In this document: in pieces, positions 44,487 through 55,858 of the stretch | Numbering within the stretch: the stretch's first letter is position 1 | How the letters are laid out: each line of letters starts with the position of its first letter | Assembly: GCF_015354345.1 (NCBI RefSeq) | Contig: NZ_JADKYS010000001.1 | Span: 930,001 to 994,000 of the forward strand | DNA length: 64,000 nucleotides | DNA from: Methylophilus sp. 14 | GTDB lineage: Bacteria > Pseudomonadota > Gammaproteobacteria > Burkholderiales > Methylophilaceae | Reading direction: 5' to 3' | Notes under the pieces: generated by a model | The model's database searches: none | Seen by the model: only the letters and a program-made list of their open reading frames with translations | Told to the model about the DNA's origin: nothing | Program-made: the position numbers and the translations under genes

Positions 44487-45869
44487 TTATTGCAGCGGCA
44501 AAGTGATCTGTATCACCAGGCCGGAGGCAGGTGCCGGTTTGTTGCTGATAGACAGTTTGCCACCATGTTTTTCAACAATCATGCGCGCAATGGCGAGGCC
44601 CAGGCCAGTACCGCCGGTTTGGCGTGAACGGGAATCCTCCAGCCTGCGGAAGGGTTCCAAGACGTTATTCAGTTCTTGTGCCGGGATGCCGGGGCCGTCG
44701 TCGGAGATCACAAAAATAACCTGGTTGCCCTCGGTGTGGAGCGCCAGCGCAGGCGTCTGCGCATAGGTAATCGCATTGTTGAGCAGGTTGGTCAGGCAAC
44801 GTGTAAGCAGGTGTGCTGAGCCGAGAATGGTGATCGATTGCGTGGGCAGGCTGCTGGCAATCGCGTGGCCTGCATCTTCAAAATCATCACAGAGGGCGGT
44901 GGCTAGTGCGGTGAGGTCTACTTTGCTTTTGTGGATGTTTTCACCGCATAAGCGGGCAAAGTCCAGCCCTTCACGCACCATTTCCTGCGTGGCAGTCAGG
45001 TCTTTGATCAAGCCTTGTTTAAGCTCCTGGTCTTTGACTTTTTCCAGGCGTAAACGCAAGCGCGTGAGCGGTGTTTGCAGGTCGTGTGCAATGGCGCCCA
45101 GAATAAAGCCGCGCTCCTGAATATGCTTGAGGATGCTGCGCTGCATTTCGTTAAAGGCTTTAGCCGCATGGCGCACTTCGGTAGAGCCTTCGTTTTCTGG
45201 TAAAGGCGCATGCTCGATATTGTGTGCCAGTTGCAAGGCGGCATTTGCCAGTTTGCGTAACGGTTGCGTGGCGACAGAGGCGACAGCCCAAATGATGCTG
45301 ATCAAACCAAACAACGCCAGCACGATGGTGAGTGGGTTGCGTTCATGCGGCGGTCCGGCGGGTGGGCGGTGGCCACCGTAGTGCAGCTCGATCAAAATCG
45401 GTGTGTTGTCTTCAAGGTGGGTATAAACCGCTAGGCACTGGCCATGTGGATGTGGTGGCGGTGCGCCAAAACCAGGCGGCGGTGGAGGCGGGCGACGAGG
45501 CGCGCAATGGCTGGCCTTGGAAAGACTGATAAAGTCTGCCACCTCTGGCACCAGCAAGTTGTTGAGGTTGGCTAATTCTGCAGGCAGCAGTGGTGCATTT
45601 TGTGGTGGTTCTACGCCCACGGTCACATGGCTGCCCATGCGTTTAAATACATCTTGAATCTCGGAGCGTTTTTCAGGCACGGTCGCTTCCAGAATACGAA
45701 TCATGCTTTCAATACGGTCGAATGCAAACTGGTCGCGCAGGCGTGTTTCATTTTCGCGCGAATCGCGCTGGCCCAGCATGCTCACGACAGTCGCGGTGAT
45801 GAGAATACCAATGACGGTAATCAGGAAGATACGGACCGACATGGTGCCTAACAATTTTTTTATCATCAC
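44487..45869 (-). CDS. EnvZ/CpxA-like sensor histidine kinase
   Basis: 460 residues. Two membrane helices (about 12-32 and 185-205) enclose a periplasmic domain that contains a striking Pro/Gly/His segment (CAPRRPPPPPPGFGAPPPHP). HAMP, HisKA with His in GAIAHDLQTPLTRL, and HATPase with NLLNNAITYA, SDDGPGIP and GTGLGLAI follow. Works with the regulator 29 bp upstream in the operon and probably with the Spy/CpxP-like protein. The His-rich loop suggests metal or envelope-stress sensing, as inference. Confidence 0.88.
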   Translation of the reverse strand: MMIKKLLGTMSVRIFLITVIGILITATVVSMLGQRDSRENETRLRDQFAFDRIESMIRILEATVPEKRSEIQDVFKRMGSHVTVGVEPPQNAPLLPAELANLNNLLVPEVADFISLSKASHCAPRRPPPPPPGFGAPPPHPHGQCLAVYTHLEDNTPILIELHYGGHRPPAGPPHERNPLTIVLALFGLISIIWAVASVATQPLRKLANAALQLAHNIEHAPLPENEGSTEVRHAAKAFNEMQRSILKHIQERGFILGAIAHDLQTPLTRLRLRLEKVKDQELKQGLIKDLTATQEMVREGLDFARLCGENIHKSKVDLTALATALCDDFEDAGHAIASSLPTQSITILGSAHLLTRCLTNLLNNAITYAQTPALALHTEGNQVIFVISDDGPGIPAQELNNVLEPFRRLEDSRSRQTGGTGLGLAIARMIVEKHGGKLSISNKPAPASGLVIQITLPLQ

Positions 45870-45898
45870 TCTAGTGCTCTTTATGGTCAGGTGCGCTT

Positions 45899-46666
45899 TT
45901 ATTTAAGATAACGGACATCTGCTGTCAGTAGATAGCCTTCATTGCGTAGCGTTTTGATCATGGACGGACTTTTAGTATCCACTTCAAGTTTCTGTCTTAA
46001 TCTACTGATTTGTAAGTCTATTGATCTATCAAACGGGCCAGCTTCGCGGCCGTGCATTTCTTCCATCAGTTGATCACGGCTCAAGGTACGGTTGGCGTGC
46101 AGCAGCATGAAACGCAGGAACTTGAACTCGGCATTGGAGAGTGGAATGCTGGTATTGCTTTGGTCAATCAAGGTGCGGTTGTGGATATCCAGCTTCCATT
46201 CATTAAACTCAATAAAGCGCAAAATGCCGCTATCGGCAGACTCTTCATGATGGGCTTTGCCAGGATTTTCTGCATGCATACGTGCGCGACGGATCACACT
46301 GCGGATACGCGATAACAGCTCCAGTGGTTCAAACGGTTTCGCCACATAATCGTCGGCACCAGTTTCCAGGCCCATAATGGTATCCAGCGAGCTGGTACGC
46401 GCTGTCAGCATGATAATCGGCAGCAAACGGTACTTGGGTGACTCACGCAACTCACGGCACAGTTCAATGCCGCTACGTTGCGGCATGTTGATATCCAGAA
46501 TAATCACGTCTGGCAGTTGCCGTTCCAGCGCTTGCCACATTTGGGCGTGATTGGCCGCCTGATGGGTGATGAGCTGATTATCTTGCAGAAAATCACACAG
46601 CAGATCACGAATCGCATCATCGTCATCTACTACCAGTACATGTGTGTCAGGATGGCCGTCAGTCAT
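45899..46666 (-). CDS. OmpR/CpxR-like response regulator
   Basis: 255 residues from ATG 46666 (MTDGHPDTHVLVVDDDDAIR); an ATG at 46738 would add 24 residues and overlap the upstream terminator. Receiver Asp in VIILDINMPQRSG, Lys in VAKPFEPLELL, winged helix with LSNAEFKFLRFML and IDLQISRLRQKLE. Cotranscribed with the kinase. Target genes probably include the Spy/CpxP-like gene upstream. Confidence 0.9.
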   Translation of the reverse strand: MTDGHPDTHVLVVDDDDAIRDLLCDFLQDNQLITHQAANHAQMWQALERQLPDVIILDINMPQRSGIELCRELRESPKYRLLPIIMLTARTSSLDTIMGLETGADDYVAKPFEPLELLSRIRSVIRRARMHAENPGKAHHEESADSGILRFIEFNEWKLDIHNRTLIDQSNTSIPLSNAEFKFLRFMLLHANRTLSRDQLMEEMHGREAGPFDRSIDLQISRLRQKLEVDTKSPSMIKTLRNEGYLLTADVRYLK

Positions 46667-46706
46667 AAACAAAGTCTCGGGCTTACAAGAGTGGATATTG
46701 GAGCAC

Positions 46707-46731
46707 AAAAACCGGCCATTGTGGCCGGTTT
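46707..46731 (-). terminator. Terminator after the Spy/CpxP-like gene
   Basis: Stem AAAACCGGCCA-TTG-TGGCCGGTTT followed on - by a T run, 35 bp beyond the stop codon at 46766 and before the response regulator. It separates or attenuates the two units. Confidence 0.75.
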
Positions 46732-46765
46732 CCAGCATTAAACCAGGATGGTTTTACGCGCGGTA

Positions 46766-47224
46766 CTATTTTTCATGGCGGGGGCCACCATGATGCGGGC
46801 CGTCATGCTGCGGAAACGCATTTTCATCAAACGCTTTTTTCTGGGCATCGTTTAATTGCGCATAAAACGCACGTACTGCTTTTGCACGTTCAGCCTGGCG
46901 CGTATCACGTTCTTTGTCCCAGGCTTCCATTTTATCCAGGCGTTGCAGCGTGTTGAGCTTGTTTAACTCAGCCACATCCGGATGCTCAGCTTTGTCTTGT
47001 GGCTTGATTTGCGCCTGGTAGTTTTTCCAGGCGTTTTCCTGGGCACTGGTCAGTTGCAAAATAGTATGTAATCTTTCCTGATGCTTTTCAAAATGCTCCA
47101 GGCGGTGTTCCTGCCAGTTGGCTTTGTCAAATTTACCTTTGTCGCAACCATGGCCGGGTTCGGCAAAGGCGGTGCCGCACACCAAAACCAGAAGCCCTGC
47201 GAATGCCAGTTTATTCAGTTTCAT
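46766..47224 (-). CDS. Spy/CpxP-family periplasmic protein
   Basis: 152 residues from ATG 47224 (MKLNKLAFAGLL) with an AAAGGA site. Signal peptide ends near TAFA. Helical body with two LTxxQ-type motifs, LQLTSAQENAWKNYQ and AQLNDAQKKAFDEN, and a His-rich end (HDGPHHGGPRHE). Spy and CpxP are periplasmic chaperones or feedback inhibitors of CpxA. Placement directly upstream of the regulator/kinase pair supports that role; His residues may bind metal. Confidence 0.82.
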   Translation of the reverse strand: MKLNKLAFAGLLVLVCGTAFAEPGHGCDKGKFDKANWQEHRLEHFEKHQERLHTILQLTSAQENAWKNYQAQIKPQDKAEHPDVAELNKLNTLQRLDKMEAWDKERDTRQAERAKAVRAFYAQLNDAQKKAFDENAFPQHDGPHHGGPRHEK

Positions 47225-47268
47225 GATGTATCCTTTAATCATCATTGCGAAATTGCAATGTTGACATT

Positions 47269-47294
47269 AAAACACCCGAATGTATCGGGTGTTT
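47269..47294. terminator. Terminator downstream of the ABC-F gene
   Basis: Stem AAACACCCGA/TCGGGTGTTT between the ybiT stop (47332) and the Spy-like start. Confidence 0.65.
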
Positions 47295-47331
47295 GTCTGA
47301 TCATGCTAGCTGTGTAACGGAGTGTATCCGC

Positions 47332-48927
47332 TTATTCAATGCCCTGGCTGGCGAGGTAATCCTCATAGTTGCCAGTAAAATCGACAATGCCATCGGCTTT
47401 GATTTCGATAATGCGCGTGGCAATCGAGCTCACGAACTCGCGGTCATGGCTGACAAAGAATAAGGTGCCTTTGTATTTATCCAGCGCGGTATTCAGCGCT
47501 TCAATAGATTCCATGTCCATGTGGTTGGTTGGCTCGTCCATCAATAGCACATTGGTTTTTGCCAGCATCAATTTGCCATACAGCATGCGGCCTTTTTCAC
47601 CACCGGAGAGGACCTTGACGGATTTTCTGGTCGCTTCGGTCGGGAACAGCAAACGGCCGAGCATGCTACGCACGGTGTTGTCATCGTCGCCTTGTTGACG
47701 CTGTGCGGTCATCCATTCAAACAGGTCTTCGCCTTTTTCGAATTCGTATTCATGGTCTTGCGCAAAATAGCCCAACTTGGCTTTTTCTGCCCATTTGACC
47801 TCGCCATGTTTAGGCGCCAAATCACCTGCCAGGCAACGCAAGAACGTGGTTTTACCGATACCGTTTTCACCAATAATGGCGACTTTTTCACCGGCTTCAA
47901 ACATCAGTTCCACGTCATTGAACAAAGTCCTGTCAAAGCCGTGGCTGAGTTTCTTCAGTTCTACCGCGTTGCGGTGCAGTTTTTCCCTGTCGTCAAACTC
48001 AAAGCGGATAAACGGATATTGGCGGCTGGATGGTTTAAATTCTTCCACCTTGATTTTATCAATCTGCTTGGCACGGCTGGTGGCCTGCTTGGCTTTAGAC
48101 GCGTTAGCCGAGAAGCGGCGCACAAAGTCCTGCAGGTCGGCAATTTGCTGCTTGGCCTTGGCGTTGTCTTTGGCTTGCTGGTTACGCGCTGCAATGCTGG
48201 CTTCCATGTAATCATCATAGTTGCCTGGGTAAGAGGTAATCTTGCCGTAGTCCATATCGCAGGTGTGCGTACATACTTGGTTCAAAAAGTGGCGGTCATG
48301 CGAAATGATGACCATGGTGCAATCACGATTGTTCACCACATCTTCCAGCCAACGAATGGTGTTGATGTCCAGGTTGTTGGTCGGCTCATCCAGCAGCAAT
48401 ACATCCGGGTTGGCAAACAAGGCTTGTACTAACAGTACGCGCAGTTTCCAGCCTGGTGCGACGGCACTCATCGGGCCAGTATGTTGCTCCAGCGGAATGC
48501 CTACGCCTAACAGTAATTCGCCAGCACGTGCTTCGGCGGTATAACCGTCATATTCGGCAAACACGCCTTCCAGCTCAGCGGCACGCATATAGTCGTCTTC
48601 GGTCGCCTCGAGGTTGGCGTAAATAGCATCACGCTCCTGCATGGCTTTCCACATTTGTTCGTGGCCCATCATCACCACGTCCAGCACGCGCTGGTCTTCA
48701 TAGGCAAACTGGTCCTGTTTCAAAAACGCCATGCGTTCGTTGGGGTCCAGGCTGACGTTACCGCTGGTAGGCTCCAGCACACCGGCTAGAATCTTCATAA
48801 ATGTGGATTTACCACAACCGTTGGCGCCAATCAGGCCATAACGATTACCGTCGCCAAATTTGACGGAGACATTTTCAAACAGTGGCTTGGAGCCAAACTG
48901 CATGGTGATATTGTTTGCAATTAACAT
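47332..48927 (-). CDS. ybiT: ABC-F family ATPase, YbiT type
   Basis: 531 residues with two ABC ATPase domains and no membrane part. Walker [10 protein letters not shown] and GENGIGKTT, Walker [12 protein letters not shown] and [11 protein letters not shown]. The first signature is the YbiT-specific [11 protein letters not shown] in place of LSGG; the second is [13 protein letters not shown] proteins bind the ribosomal E site and act on stalled translation. Confidence 0.9.
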   Translation of the reverse strand: MLIANNITMQFGSKPLFENVSVKFGDGNRYGLIGANGCGKSTFMKILAGVLEPTSGNVSLDPNERMAFLKQDQFAYEDQRVLDVVMMGHEQMWKAMQERDAIYANLEATEDDYMRAAELEGVFAEYDGYTAEARAGELLLGVGIPLEQHTGPMSAVAPGWKLRVLLVQALFANPDVLLLDEPTNNLDINTIRWLEDVVNNRDCTMVIISHDRHFLNQVCTHTCDMDYGKITSYPGNYDDYMEASIAARNQQAKDNAKAKQQIADLQDFVRRFSANASKAKQATSRAKQIDKIKVEEFKPSSRQYPFIRFEFDDREKLHRNAVELKKLSHGFDRTLFNDVELMFEAGEKVAIIGENGIGKTTFLRCLAGDLAPKHGEVKWAEKAKLGYFAQDHEYEFEKGEDLFEWMTAQRQQGDDDNTVRSMLGRLLFPTEATRKSVKVLSGGEKGRMLYGKLMLAKTNVLLMDEPTNHMDMESIEALNTALDKYKGTLFFVSHDREFVSSIATRIIEIKADGIVDFTGNYEDYLASQGIE

Positions 48928-48945
48928 GAAAAACCTTCAAAAGTT

Positions 48946-48979
48946 TAGCCGCGGATAAACGCGGATGCACGCAGATAAA
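48946..48979. repeat. GATAAACGC intergenic repeat, short copy
   Basis: AGCCGCGGATAAACGCGGAT then GCACGCAGATAAA, just upstream of ybiT. Closely related to the left arm of the repeat upstream of eno (60716-60748). Confidence 0.65.
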
Positions 48980-49010
48980 ATTATTTTTGCAGGTAAATGG
49001 CCTGCATTTT

Positions 49011-49613
49011 TTAAAAAGTGTTGTAGATGACGACTTCATCCATGGGCAACTGGCCGCCACGTGGTTTGGCTGCTTCCAGTGCTTTGCCTACCACCACAAA
49101 CATCACCGGCACATGGTCAGCAGGCAAGTTGATCAGTTTGGCCACGGCATCAAAGTCAAAACCGTCCATCGGGCAGGTGTCATAACCCATTTCCTTGGCC
49201 GCCAGCATCAGCGTCATCGCCGCCATGCCGCCTGAGCGCATGCCTTCATCACGTTCGGCCTGTGCGTGGTCGGTGTAATAGTCGTGAATCGCCTTCACCA
49301 GGTAGTCGCTGACTTGTTGCGGTGCATTGACCCAGTAGCGCGCCGGGTCTTTTTCCCAGGCCTTGAGGTCTGCCGTCAATATAACTAGCAACGAGGCATC
49401 AGTCACTTGTGCCTGGTTCCAGCTCACCGCGCGGATTTGATGGCGTAACACCGGATCTGTCACCACCACAAAGCGCCAGTGCTGAATATTGAAAGCAGTC
49501 GGCGACAGCATGGCCAGCGAGAACAACTGCTGGATTTCTGCTTCTGTCATCCGGTGAGCAGGATCGTAAGCTTTGATTGAGCGGCGTTCCTGTATGGCTT
49601 GTGATACGTTCAT
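49011..49613 (-). CDS. NAD(P)H nitroreductase-family flavoprotein
   Basis: 200 residues. FMN-binding pattern QERRSIKAYDPAHRMTEAEI near the N-terminus, SPTAFNIQHWRFVVV, and the C-terminal MGYDTCPMDGFD...VPVMFVVVGKA. Reduces nitro compounds or quinones; true substrate unknown. Lies 12 bp downstream of the Gre-like gene and is probably cotranscribed with it. Confidence 0.9.
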   Translation of the reverse strand: MNVSQAIQERRSIKAYDPAHRMTEAEIQQLFSLAMLSPTAFNIQHWRFVVVTDPVLRHQIRAVSWNQAQVTDASLLVILTADLKAWEKDPARYWVNAPQQVSDYLVKAIHDYYTDHAQAERDEGMRSGGMAAMTLMLAAKEMGYDTCPMDGFDFDAVAKLINLPADHVPVMFVVVGKALEAAKPRGGQLPMDEVVIYNTF

Positions 49614-49625
49614 GATGTGTGTTAA

Positions 49626-50123
49626 TTAATACTCAATAGTTAAAATGTCCAACTGCAAAGGGCCCGCCGGACGCTGCCAGACAGTACTGTCACCCGCTTT
49701 GCGGCCTAGCAGGGCTTTTGCCAGCGGTGACACATAGCTGACTTTTTGCTGCGCAATGTCTGCTTCATCTTCGCCGACGATCTGGAAAACAGATTGTTCA
49801 CCATCTTCATCTTCCACCTGCACTTTGGCGCCAAATAAGACGGTGTGTCGCGGTTGCTGCGCCGGATCTACCAATTGTGCCGATTCCAGCCGGGCGACAA
49901 AGTAGCGTAGGTCGCGGTCAATTTCAGCCAGTTTTTGCTGCGCACTGGGGTCTTCTTTGCGCGCAACGTATTGGCTGCGTGCAGTTTCCAGTGTTTTGAC
50001 GGTTTGCTGTAATTGTTGCAAGCCGTCTGGTGTTACATAGTTCGCATGCGGACTCAGCGGGCGTTCCGGTAAGTCAGTCCCGGCCAGCTCCAGATCATCT
50101 TCTTTAACAAAACCACGACTCAT
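49626..50123 (-). CDS. GreA/GreB-like transcription factor lacking the usual tip motif
   Basis: 165 residues. The N-terminus MSRGFVKEDDLE is typical of GreB-like proteins of betaproteobacteria. A coiled coil (about 30-85) is followed by a C-terminal FKBP-like domain (VSPLAKALLGRKAGDSTVW). The coiled-coil tip reads ARKEDPSAQQ, without the GDxSENAxY motif whose acidic residues make GreA/GreB cleave backtracked RNA. It may bind the polymerase secondary channel without that activity. Follows trpS by 16 bp. Confidence 0.82.
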   Translation of the reverse strand: MSRGFVKEDDLELAGTDLPERPLSPHANYVTPDGLQQLQQTVKTLETARSQYVARKEDPSAQQKLAEIDRDLRYFVARLESAQLVDPAQQPRHTVLFGAKVQVEDEDGEQSVFQIVGEDEADIAQQKVSYVSPLAKALLGRKAGDSTVWQRPAGPLQLDILTIEY

Positions 50124-50139
50124 CTCAGTGCTTAAATGC

Positions 50140-51159
50140 TTAAAAGTAGGTCAGGCCCAGCGCAGCACGCACTTCGCTCATGGTGTTGGCAGCCACTTCA
50201 CGCGCTTGCTCAGTGCCTTCACGCAGCAATTGCAAAATATAGCCTTTGTCATTGGCCAACTCAGCACGGCGCGTACGGATTGGCTCCAGCATTTCTTGCA
50301 ATACGGCTTCCAGGCGCTTTTTAACGATGCTGTCCGCCAGACCGCCACGTGTGTAATGCGCTTTCAGTTCGGCCACCGCGGCTTTGTCCGTGTCAAACGC
50401 ATCCAGGTAGGTGAAGGCAATATTGCCTTCCACATGGCCAGGGTCTTCAATTTTTAAGTGCAACGGGTCGGTGTAGACGCGTTTAACCGCTTTAGTCACT
50501 TCGTCAGCGGTTGCGCCCAGGTTAATCACGTTGCCTAATGACTTACTCATTTTGGCTTTGCCATCAATGCCAGGCAAACGGCCCAGCTCTGGCACCAGGG
50601 CTTTGGTTTCCACCAGAATTTCCTGTTTGGTGCTGGCATTTTTATAAGTGCGGTTAAAGCGGCGCACGATCTCGTTGGTTTGCTCAATCATCGGGATCTG
50701 GTCTTCACCGACTGGCACCAGCGTGGCTTTAAACGCGGTAATATCAGCGGCCTGGCTGACAGGGTAGGTGAGAAAACCCGCCGGAATATCGCGCTCGAAG
50801 TCACGCAGGCGAATCTCTTCTTTGACGGTCGGGTTACGCTCCAGGCGCGCCACGGTGACCAGGTTCAGGTAGTAAAACGCCAGCTCCGTCAGTTCAGGCA
50901 CTTGTGACTGGATAAAAATGGTCGACAGCTTAGGGTCTATGCCGACGGCCAGGTAGTCCAGAGCCACTTCCACCACATTGCGATGCACTTTATCAATATC
51001 ATCCATATTGTCGGTCAGCGCCTGCGCGTCGGCCAGCATGACGTATTGCTTGTATTCATGCTGATATTTGACACGGTTACGCAAACTGCCGACAAAATGC
51101 CCCAGATGCAACGGGCCGGTTGGGCGATCGCCAGTGAGGATAATGGATTGAGTACTCAT
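50140..51159 (-). CDS. trpS: Tryptophanyl-tRNA synthetase
   Basis: 339 residues. Class I signature in [25 protein letters not shown] for the KMSKS loop, and [17 protein letters not shown]. Attaches Trp to tRNA-Trp. Upstream of the Gre-like gene on the same strand. Confidence 0.96.
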   Translation of the reverse strand: MSTQSIILTGDRPTGPLHLGHFVGSLRNRVKYQHEYKQYVMLADAQALTDNMDDIDKVHRNVVEVALDYLAVGIDPKLSTIFIQSQVPELTELAFYYLNLVTVARLERNPTVKEEIRLRDFERDIPAGFLTYPVSQAADITAFKATLVPVGEDQIPMIEQTNEIVRRFNRTYKNASTKQEILVETKALVPELGRLPGIDGKAKMSKSLGNVINLGATADEVTKAVKRVYTDPLHLKIEDPGHVEGNIAFTYLDAFDTDKAAVAELKAHYTRGGLADSIVKKRLEAVLQEMLEPIRTRRAELANDKGYILQLLREGTEQAREVAANTMSEVRAALGLTYF

Positions 51160-51202
51160 CGTTTTTCTCTAATTAGGGTGAGGTCAGGGCTAAGAATGAA
51201 AG

Positions 51203-52810
51203 TTATTCCCACTCGATAGTGGCAGGCGGTTTACCGGAAATGTCATACACCACGCGGTTGATGCCTCTTACCTCGTTAATAATTCTATTGGACACTTTGC
51301 CCAGCAAGCTGTATGGCAACTCTGCCCAATGCGCGGTCATAAAGTCGCTGGTGACCACGGCACGCAAGGCGACCACGTAGTCATAAGTACGGCCATCACC
51401 CATCACGCCCACGGATTTCACTGGCAAGAACACAGTAAATGCCTGGCTGGTGAGGTCGTACCAGGTTTTACCCGTGGCAGCATCGACGGTATTGCGCAAT
51501 TCTTCGATAAAGATCGCATCGGCACGTTGCAGCAATAAGGCATAGTCACGTTTGACTTCACCCAAGATGCGCACGCCCAGGCCAGGGCCCGGGAACGGGT
51601 GGCGGTAGACCATATCACGTGGCAGGCCGAGGGCGACGCCTAGCTCGCGCACTTCGTCTTTAAACAGGTCGCGCAATGGCTCCAGCAGTTTGAGGCCAAG
51701 CTGCTCTGGCAAGCCGCCAACGTTATGGTGGCTCTTGATGGTCACCGCTTTTTTCGATTTTGCGCCGCCAGATTCAATCACATCCGGGTAGATGGTGCCT
51801 TGTGCCAAAAAGGTTGCGCCTTTGTGACCAGCGCCGCTGGCTTTGAGTTTGGCCGCTTCGGCTTTAAATACCTCAACAAATTCGGCACCAATGATTTTAC
51901 GTTTGGCTTCCGGGTCGCTGACACCAGCCAGTTTGCCCATAAACTGTTCGGTGGCATCGACGCGGATGACCTTGGCATGCAAACGTCCTGCGAACATCTC
52001 CATTACCATGTCGCCTTCATTGAGGCGTAACAGGCCGTGGTCTACAAACACACAGGTCAGCTGGTCGCCAATGGCGCGGTGAATCAGCGCCGCTGCGACA
52101 GAGGAGTCAACGCCGCCAGACAAACCTAAAATGACTTCTTCATCGCCGACTTGAGCTTTAATTTTTGCCACCGCCTCAGTGATGTAGTCGCCCATGATCC
52201 AGTCTGGTTTTGCGGCACAGATATCCAATACAAAACGCTCCAGCATGGCCTGGCCTTGTTTGGTGTGGGTGACTTCGGGGTGAAACTGAACGGCATAGAA
52301 ACGGCGGTCTTCATCGGCCATGGCGGCAATCGGCGTGGTGTCGTTGCTGGCAATGACTTTAAAACCTGCTGGCAGTTCGGTGACTTTGTCGCCGTGGCTC
52401 ATCCAGACGTCAATCAGGCCGTGGCCTTGGTCATTAGTAGCGTCCTGAATGTCGCGGAACAGGGCAGAGTGGCCGCGTGCGCGCACTTGCGCATAGCCAA
52501 ACTCGCGCTTGCTGCCTGCCTCAACCTTGCCGCCCAGTTGTTGCGCCATGGTTTGCATGCCGTAGCAAATGCCCATGACCGGGACACCAAGTTCAAATAC
52601 GGCTTGCGGTGCTTTGTCGGTTTCTTCTTCATACACGCTGGCATGGCTACCGCTGAGGATAATGCCGTCGGCGCCAAAGTTTTTGACGAAGTCGTCAGAG
52701 ACGTCGCAAGGGTGGATTTCACAGTAAACATGCGCTTCGCGTACGCGACGGGCGATGAGTTGGGTCACTTGTGAACCGAAGTCTAGAATGAGGATTTTTG
52801 AGTGAGACAT
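51203..52810 (-). CDS. guaA: GMP synthase (glutamine-hydrolysing)
   Basis: 535 residues from ATG 52810 ([14 protein letters not shown]); an ATG at 52840 would add 10 residues. Glutamine amidotransferase with Cys in [10 protein letters not shown] and His-x-Glu in [11 protein letters not shown] pyrophosphatase loop [14 protein letters not shown], and the C-terminal dimerisation end PPATIEWE. Converts XMP to GMP. Downstream of guaB. Confidence 0.97.
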   Translation of the reverse strand: MSHSKILILDFGSQVTQLIARRVREAHVYCEIHPCDVSDDFVKNFGADGIILSGSHASVYEEETDKAPQAVFELGVPVMGICYGMQTMAQQLGGKVEAGSKREFGYAQVRARGHSALFRDIQDATNDQGHGLIDVWMSHGDKVTELPAGFKVIASNDTTPIAAMADEDRRFYAVQFHPEVTHTKQGQAMLERFVLDICAAKPDWIMGDYITEAVAKIKAQVGDEEVILGLSGGVDSSVAAALIHRAIGDQLTCVFVDHGLLRLNEGDMVMEMFAGRLHAKVIRVDATEQFMGKLAGVSDPEAKRKIIGAEFVEVFKAEAAKLKASGAGHKGATFLAQGTIYPDVIESGGAKSKKAVTIKSHHNVGGLPEQLGLKLLEPLRDLFKDEVRELGVALGLPRDMVYRHPFPGPGLGVRILGEVKRDYALLLQRADAIFIEELRNTVDAATGKTWYDLTSQAFTVFLPVKSVGVMGDGRTYDYVVALRAVVTSDFMTAHWAELPYSLLGKVSNRIINEVRGINRVVYDISGKPPATIEWE

Positions 52811-52816
52811 TTTTTT

Positions 52817-52888
52817 AGCCACAGAGTGCACAGAGGACACAGCGTCTAAGAGAAACTATTCTCCGTGACATCTGTGTCCTCTGTGGCT
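52817..52888. repeat. Imperfect inverted repeat between guaB and guaA
   Basis: Left arm 52817-52842 (AGCCACAGAG-TGCACAGAG-GACACAG) and right arm CTGTGTCCTCTGTGGCT (52872-52888). They match except for a 9-bp partial duplication in the left arm. It lies within the guaBA unit, so it would be transcribed as a hairpin and could lower guaA expression. Confidence 0.8.
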
Positions 52889-52912
52889 TGGTTTAATAAT
52901 GGTCAGTAAAAC

Positions 52913-54382
<1,470 letters not shown>

Positions 54383-54514
54383 TTATCTCCAAAATATAAT
54401 TATACCGATTTCACTTTGCCTTGACAAAGCGTTTTGCATTTTTTGCTACGACGCTGATGGTGTTTGGCATGGTTTGTGCATGGATGTTTTTGAATTAAGA
54501 GCAGAGTGTGGGCG

Positions 54515-54988
54515 ATGAAGATTATTTTGAAACTGATTTTGGCGGGATGCTTGTTGTGGTCTATGCAGGCAAGCGCCGAAATTTATAAGTGGCGCGATGA
54601 AAAAGGCGTCATGAATTATTCGGATGTGCCGCCGCAGTCCGGCGCTAATGGCACACAAAAAATCAAGGCAGCCACTGTGCCTAATGATGTGCCGCTCACG
54701 CGCTCAGACGCCTACCAGCGAGAGGAAGCCGCGTCTTCGAATAATAAACCTGCAGAGAATCGTGAGCCTGCGCCCTCCGCAGAGGCAGAGGCCTTGAAGG
54801 CCATGCAGGAGCGTTTAAAAGCGCAGAACTGTGCTGCCGCAAGATCCAATTACCGTAACTATGCTGTTGGCGGCCGTATGCAGAATGTGAATGAAAATGG
54901 CCAAAAAGAGTATCTGACGGATGATCAAATCAGGGAAGGTCAGGCCCGGGCGCAGCAGGAGATTGACGAAAATTGTCCACCTGAGTAA
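54515..54988 (+). CDS. DUF4124-domain secreted protein
   Basis: 157 residues from ATG 54515 (MKIILKLILAGCLLWSM). Signal peptide to about ASA, then the DUF4124 core EIYKWRDEKGVMNYSDVPP (about 22-40). A charged, Ala/Glu-rich helical tail carries two Cys. Periplasmic; function unknown. Convergent with rnfH. Confidence 0.85.
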   Translation: MKIILKLILAGCLLWSMQASAEIYKWRDEKGVMNYSDVPPQSGANGTQKIKAATVPNDVPLTRSDAYQREEAASSNNKPAENREPAPSAEAEALKAMQERLKAQNCAAARSNYRNYAVGGRMQNVNENGQKEYLTDDQIREGQARAQQEIDENCPPE

Positions 54989-55008
54989 CCAAAATCGTTC
55001 ACCTTTAT

Positions 55009-55326
55009 TCAAGGCTGACGTTTTTGCTTCCCATTTTTGGCAGCGGCGCGTTGTCTGCGCGCTTCTTTAGGATTGGCCAGCAGTGGCCGGTAAATTTCTA
55101 CCCGGTCCATGGCTTTTAAAACCGTCCCGGCTTCTACTTTTTTGCCAAAAATACCCAGTGCCAGGTGATCCAGCGAAATGTCAGGATATTGTTGTGCAAT
55201 GCCTGATTGGATCACGGCCTCTAGTGCGGTGGTGCCTGCGTTAACGGTCAATGTAAGGATACTTTGCGACTGTGGTAAGGCGTAGGCCACTTCGACAATG
55301 ATGCTCTCAGTTGGTGTGTTTGGCAT
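55009..55326 (-). CDS. rnfH: RnfH-family protein
   Basis: 105 residues, ubiquitin-like beta-grasp fold with VEVAYALPQSQSILTLTVNA and LGIFGKKVEAGTVLKAMDRV, then EIYRPLLANPKEARRQRAA. Usually paired with ratA as here (6 bp apart). Function unclear; named for a distant link to rnf operons. Confidence 0.9.
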   Translation of the reverse strand: MPNTPTESIIVEVAYALPQSQSILTLTVNAGTTALEAVIQSGIAQQYPDISLDHLALGIFGKKVEAGTVLKAMDRVEIYRPLLANPKEARRQRAAAKNGKQKRQP

Positions 55327-55331
55327 CAGGG

Positions 55332-55766
55332 CTATTTCAAATGTAGCTTGTCCGCCTGTTTGACAAAGCTATCCACAAACGTATTGGCAATATGGCTAAA
55401 CACCGGTGCAATAATGCGTTCGATCAGGCTGTTGGCAAATACGTATTCCAGTTTGAACTCAATTTTGCAGGCATCTTCGCGCAGGGGGATAAAGTGCCAA
55501 TGCCCGGCCAGTTGCTTGAACGGACCGTCGACCAGGGTAATGTCCATGCGGTGCGGAAACTGTTTATGGTTGCGCGTCGTGAAGTGTTGCTGAATCCCGT
55601 GATAGTTAATATGTATCGTCGCTTGCGTCGCTACTTCTGTGCGCTCGGTAAGCTCGCTGCCGCCACACCAGGGCAGGAATTGTGGATAGTCTTCCACGGC
55701 ATCTACCAGTTGAAACATGGCTGCACAGGAGTGCATGACTAAAACGGTTTTTTCTACTTGCGCCAT
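55332..55766 (-). CDS. ratA: RatA-family SRPBCC protein (ubiquinone-binding, COQ10-like)
   Basis: 144 residues, START-like fold with AMFQLVDAVEDYPQFLPWCG, GPFKQLAGHWHFIPL and the end FVDSFVKQADKLH. E. coli RatA was described as a ribosome-association toxin, but the family is also close to the Coq10 quinone chaperone. First gene of ratA-rnfH, divergent from smpB. Confidence 0.88.
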   Translation of the reverse strand: MAQVEKTVLVMHSCAAMFQLVDAVEDYPQFLPWCGGSELTERTEVATQATIHINYHGIQQHFTTRNHKQFPHRMDITLVDGPFKQLAGHWHFIPLREDACKIEFKLEYVFANSLIERIIAPVFSHIANTFVDSFVKQADKLHLK

Positions 55767-55858
55767 TGGGTTAAGCCATTTGATTGGTGGTTCCAGAATG
55801 AAATGGGGTTTTGAGTTAAAATGCTATTTTAAGTGATTTAAGTCTGCACACCAGCGTT

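Noticed and set aside
47692-48432. Long frame on the + strand inside ybiT
   Set aside because: Antisense shadow of a conserved ABC-F gene; no start context or family.
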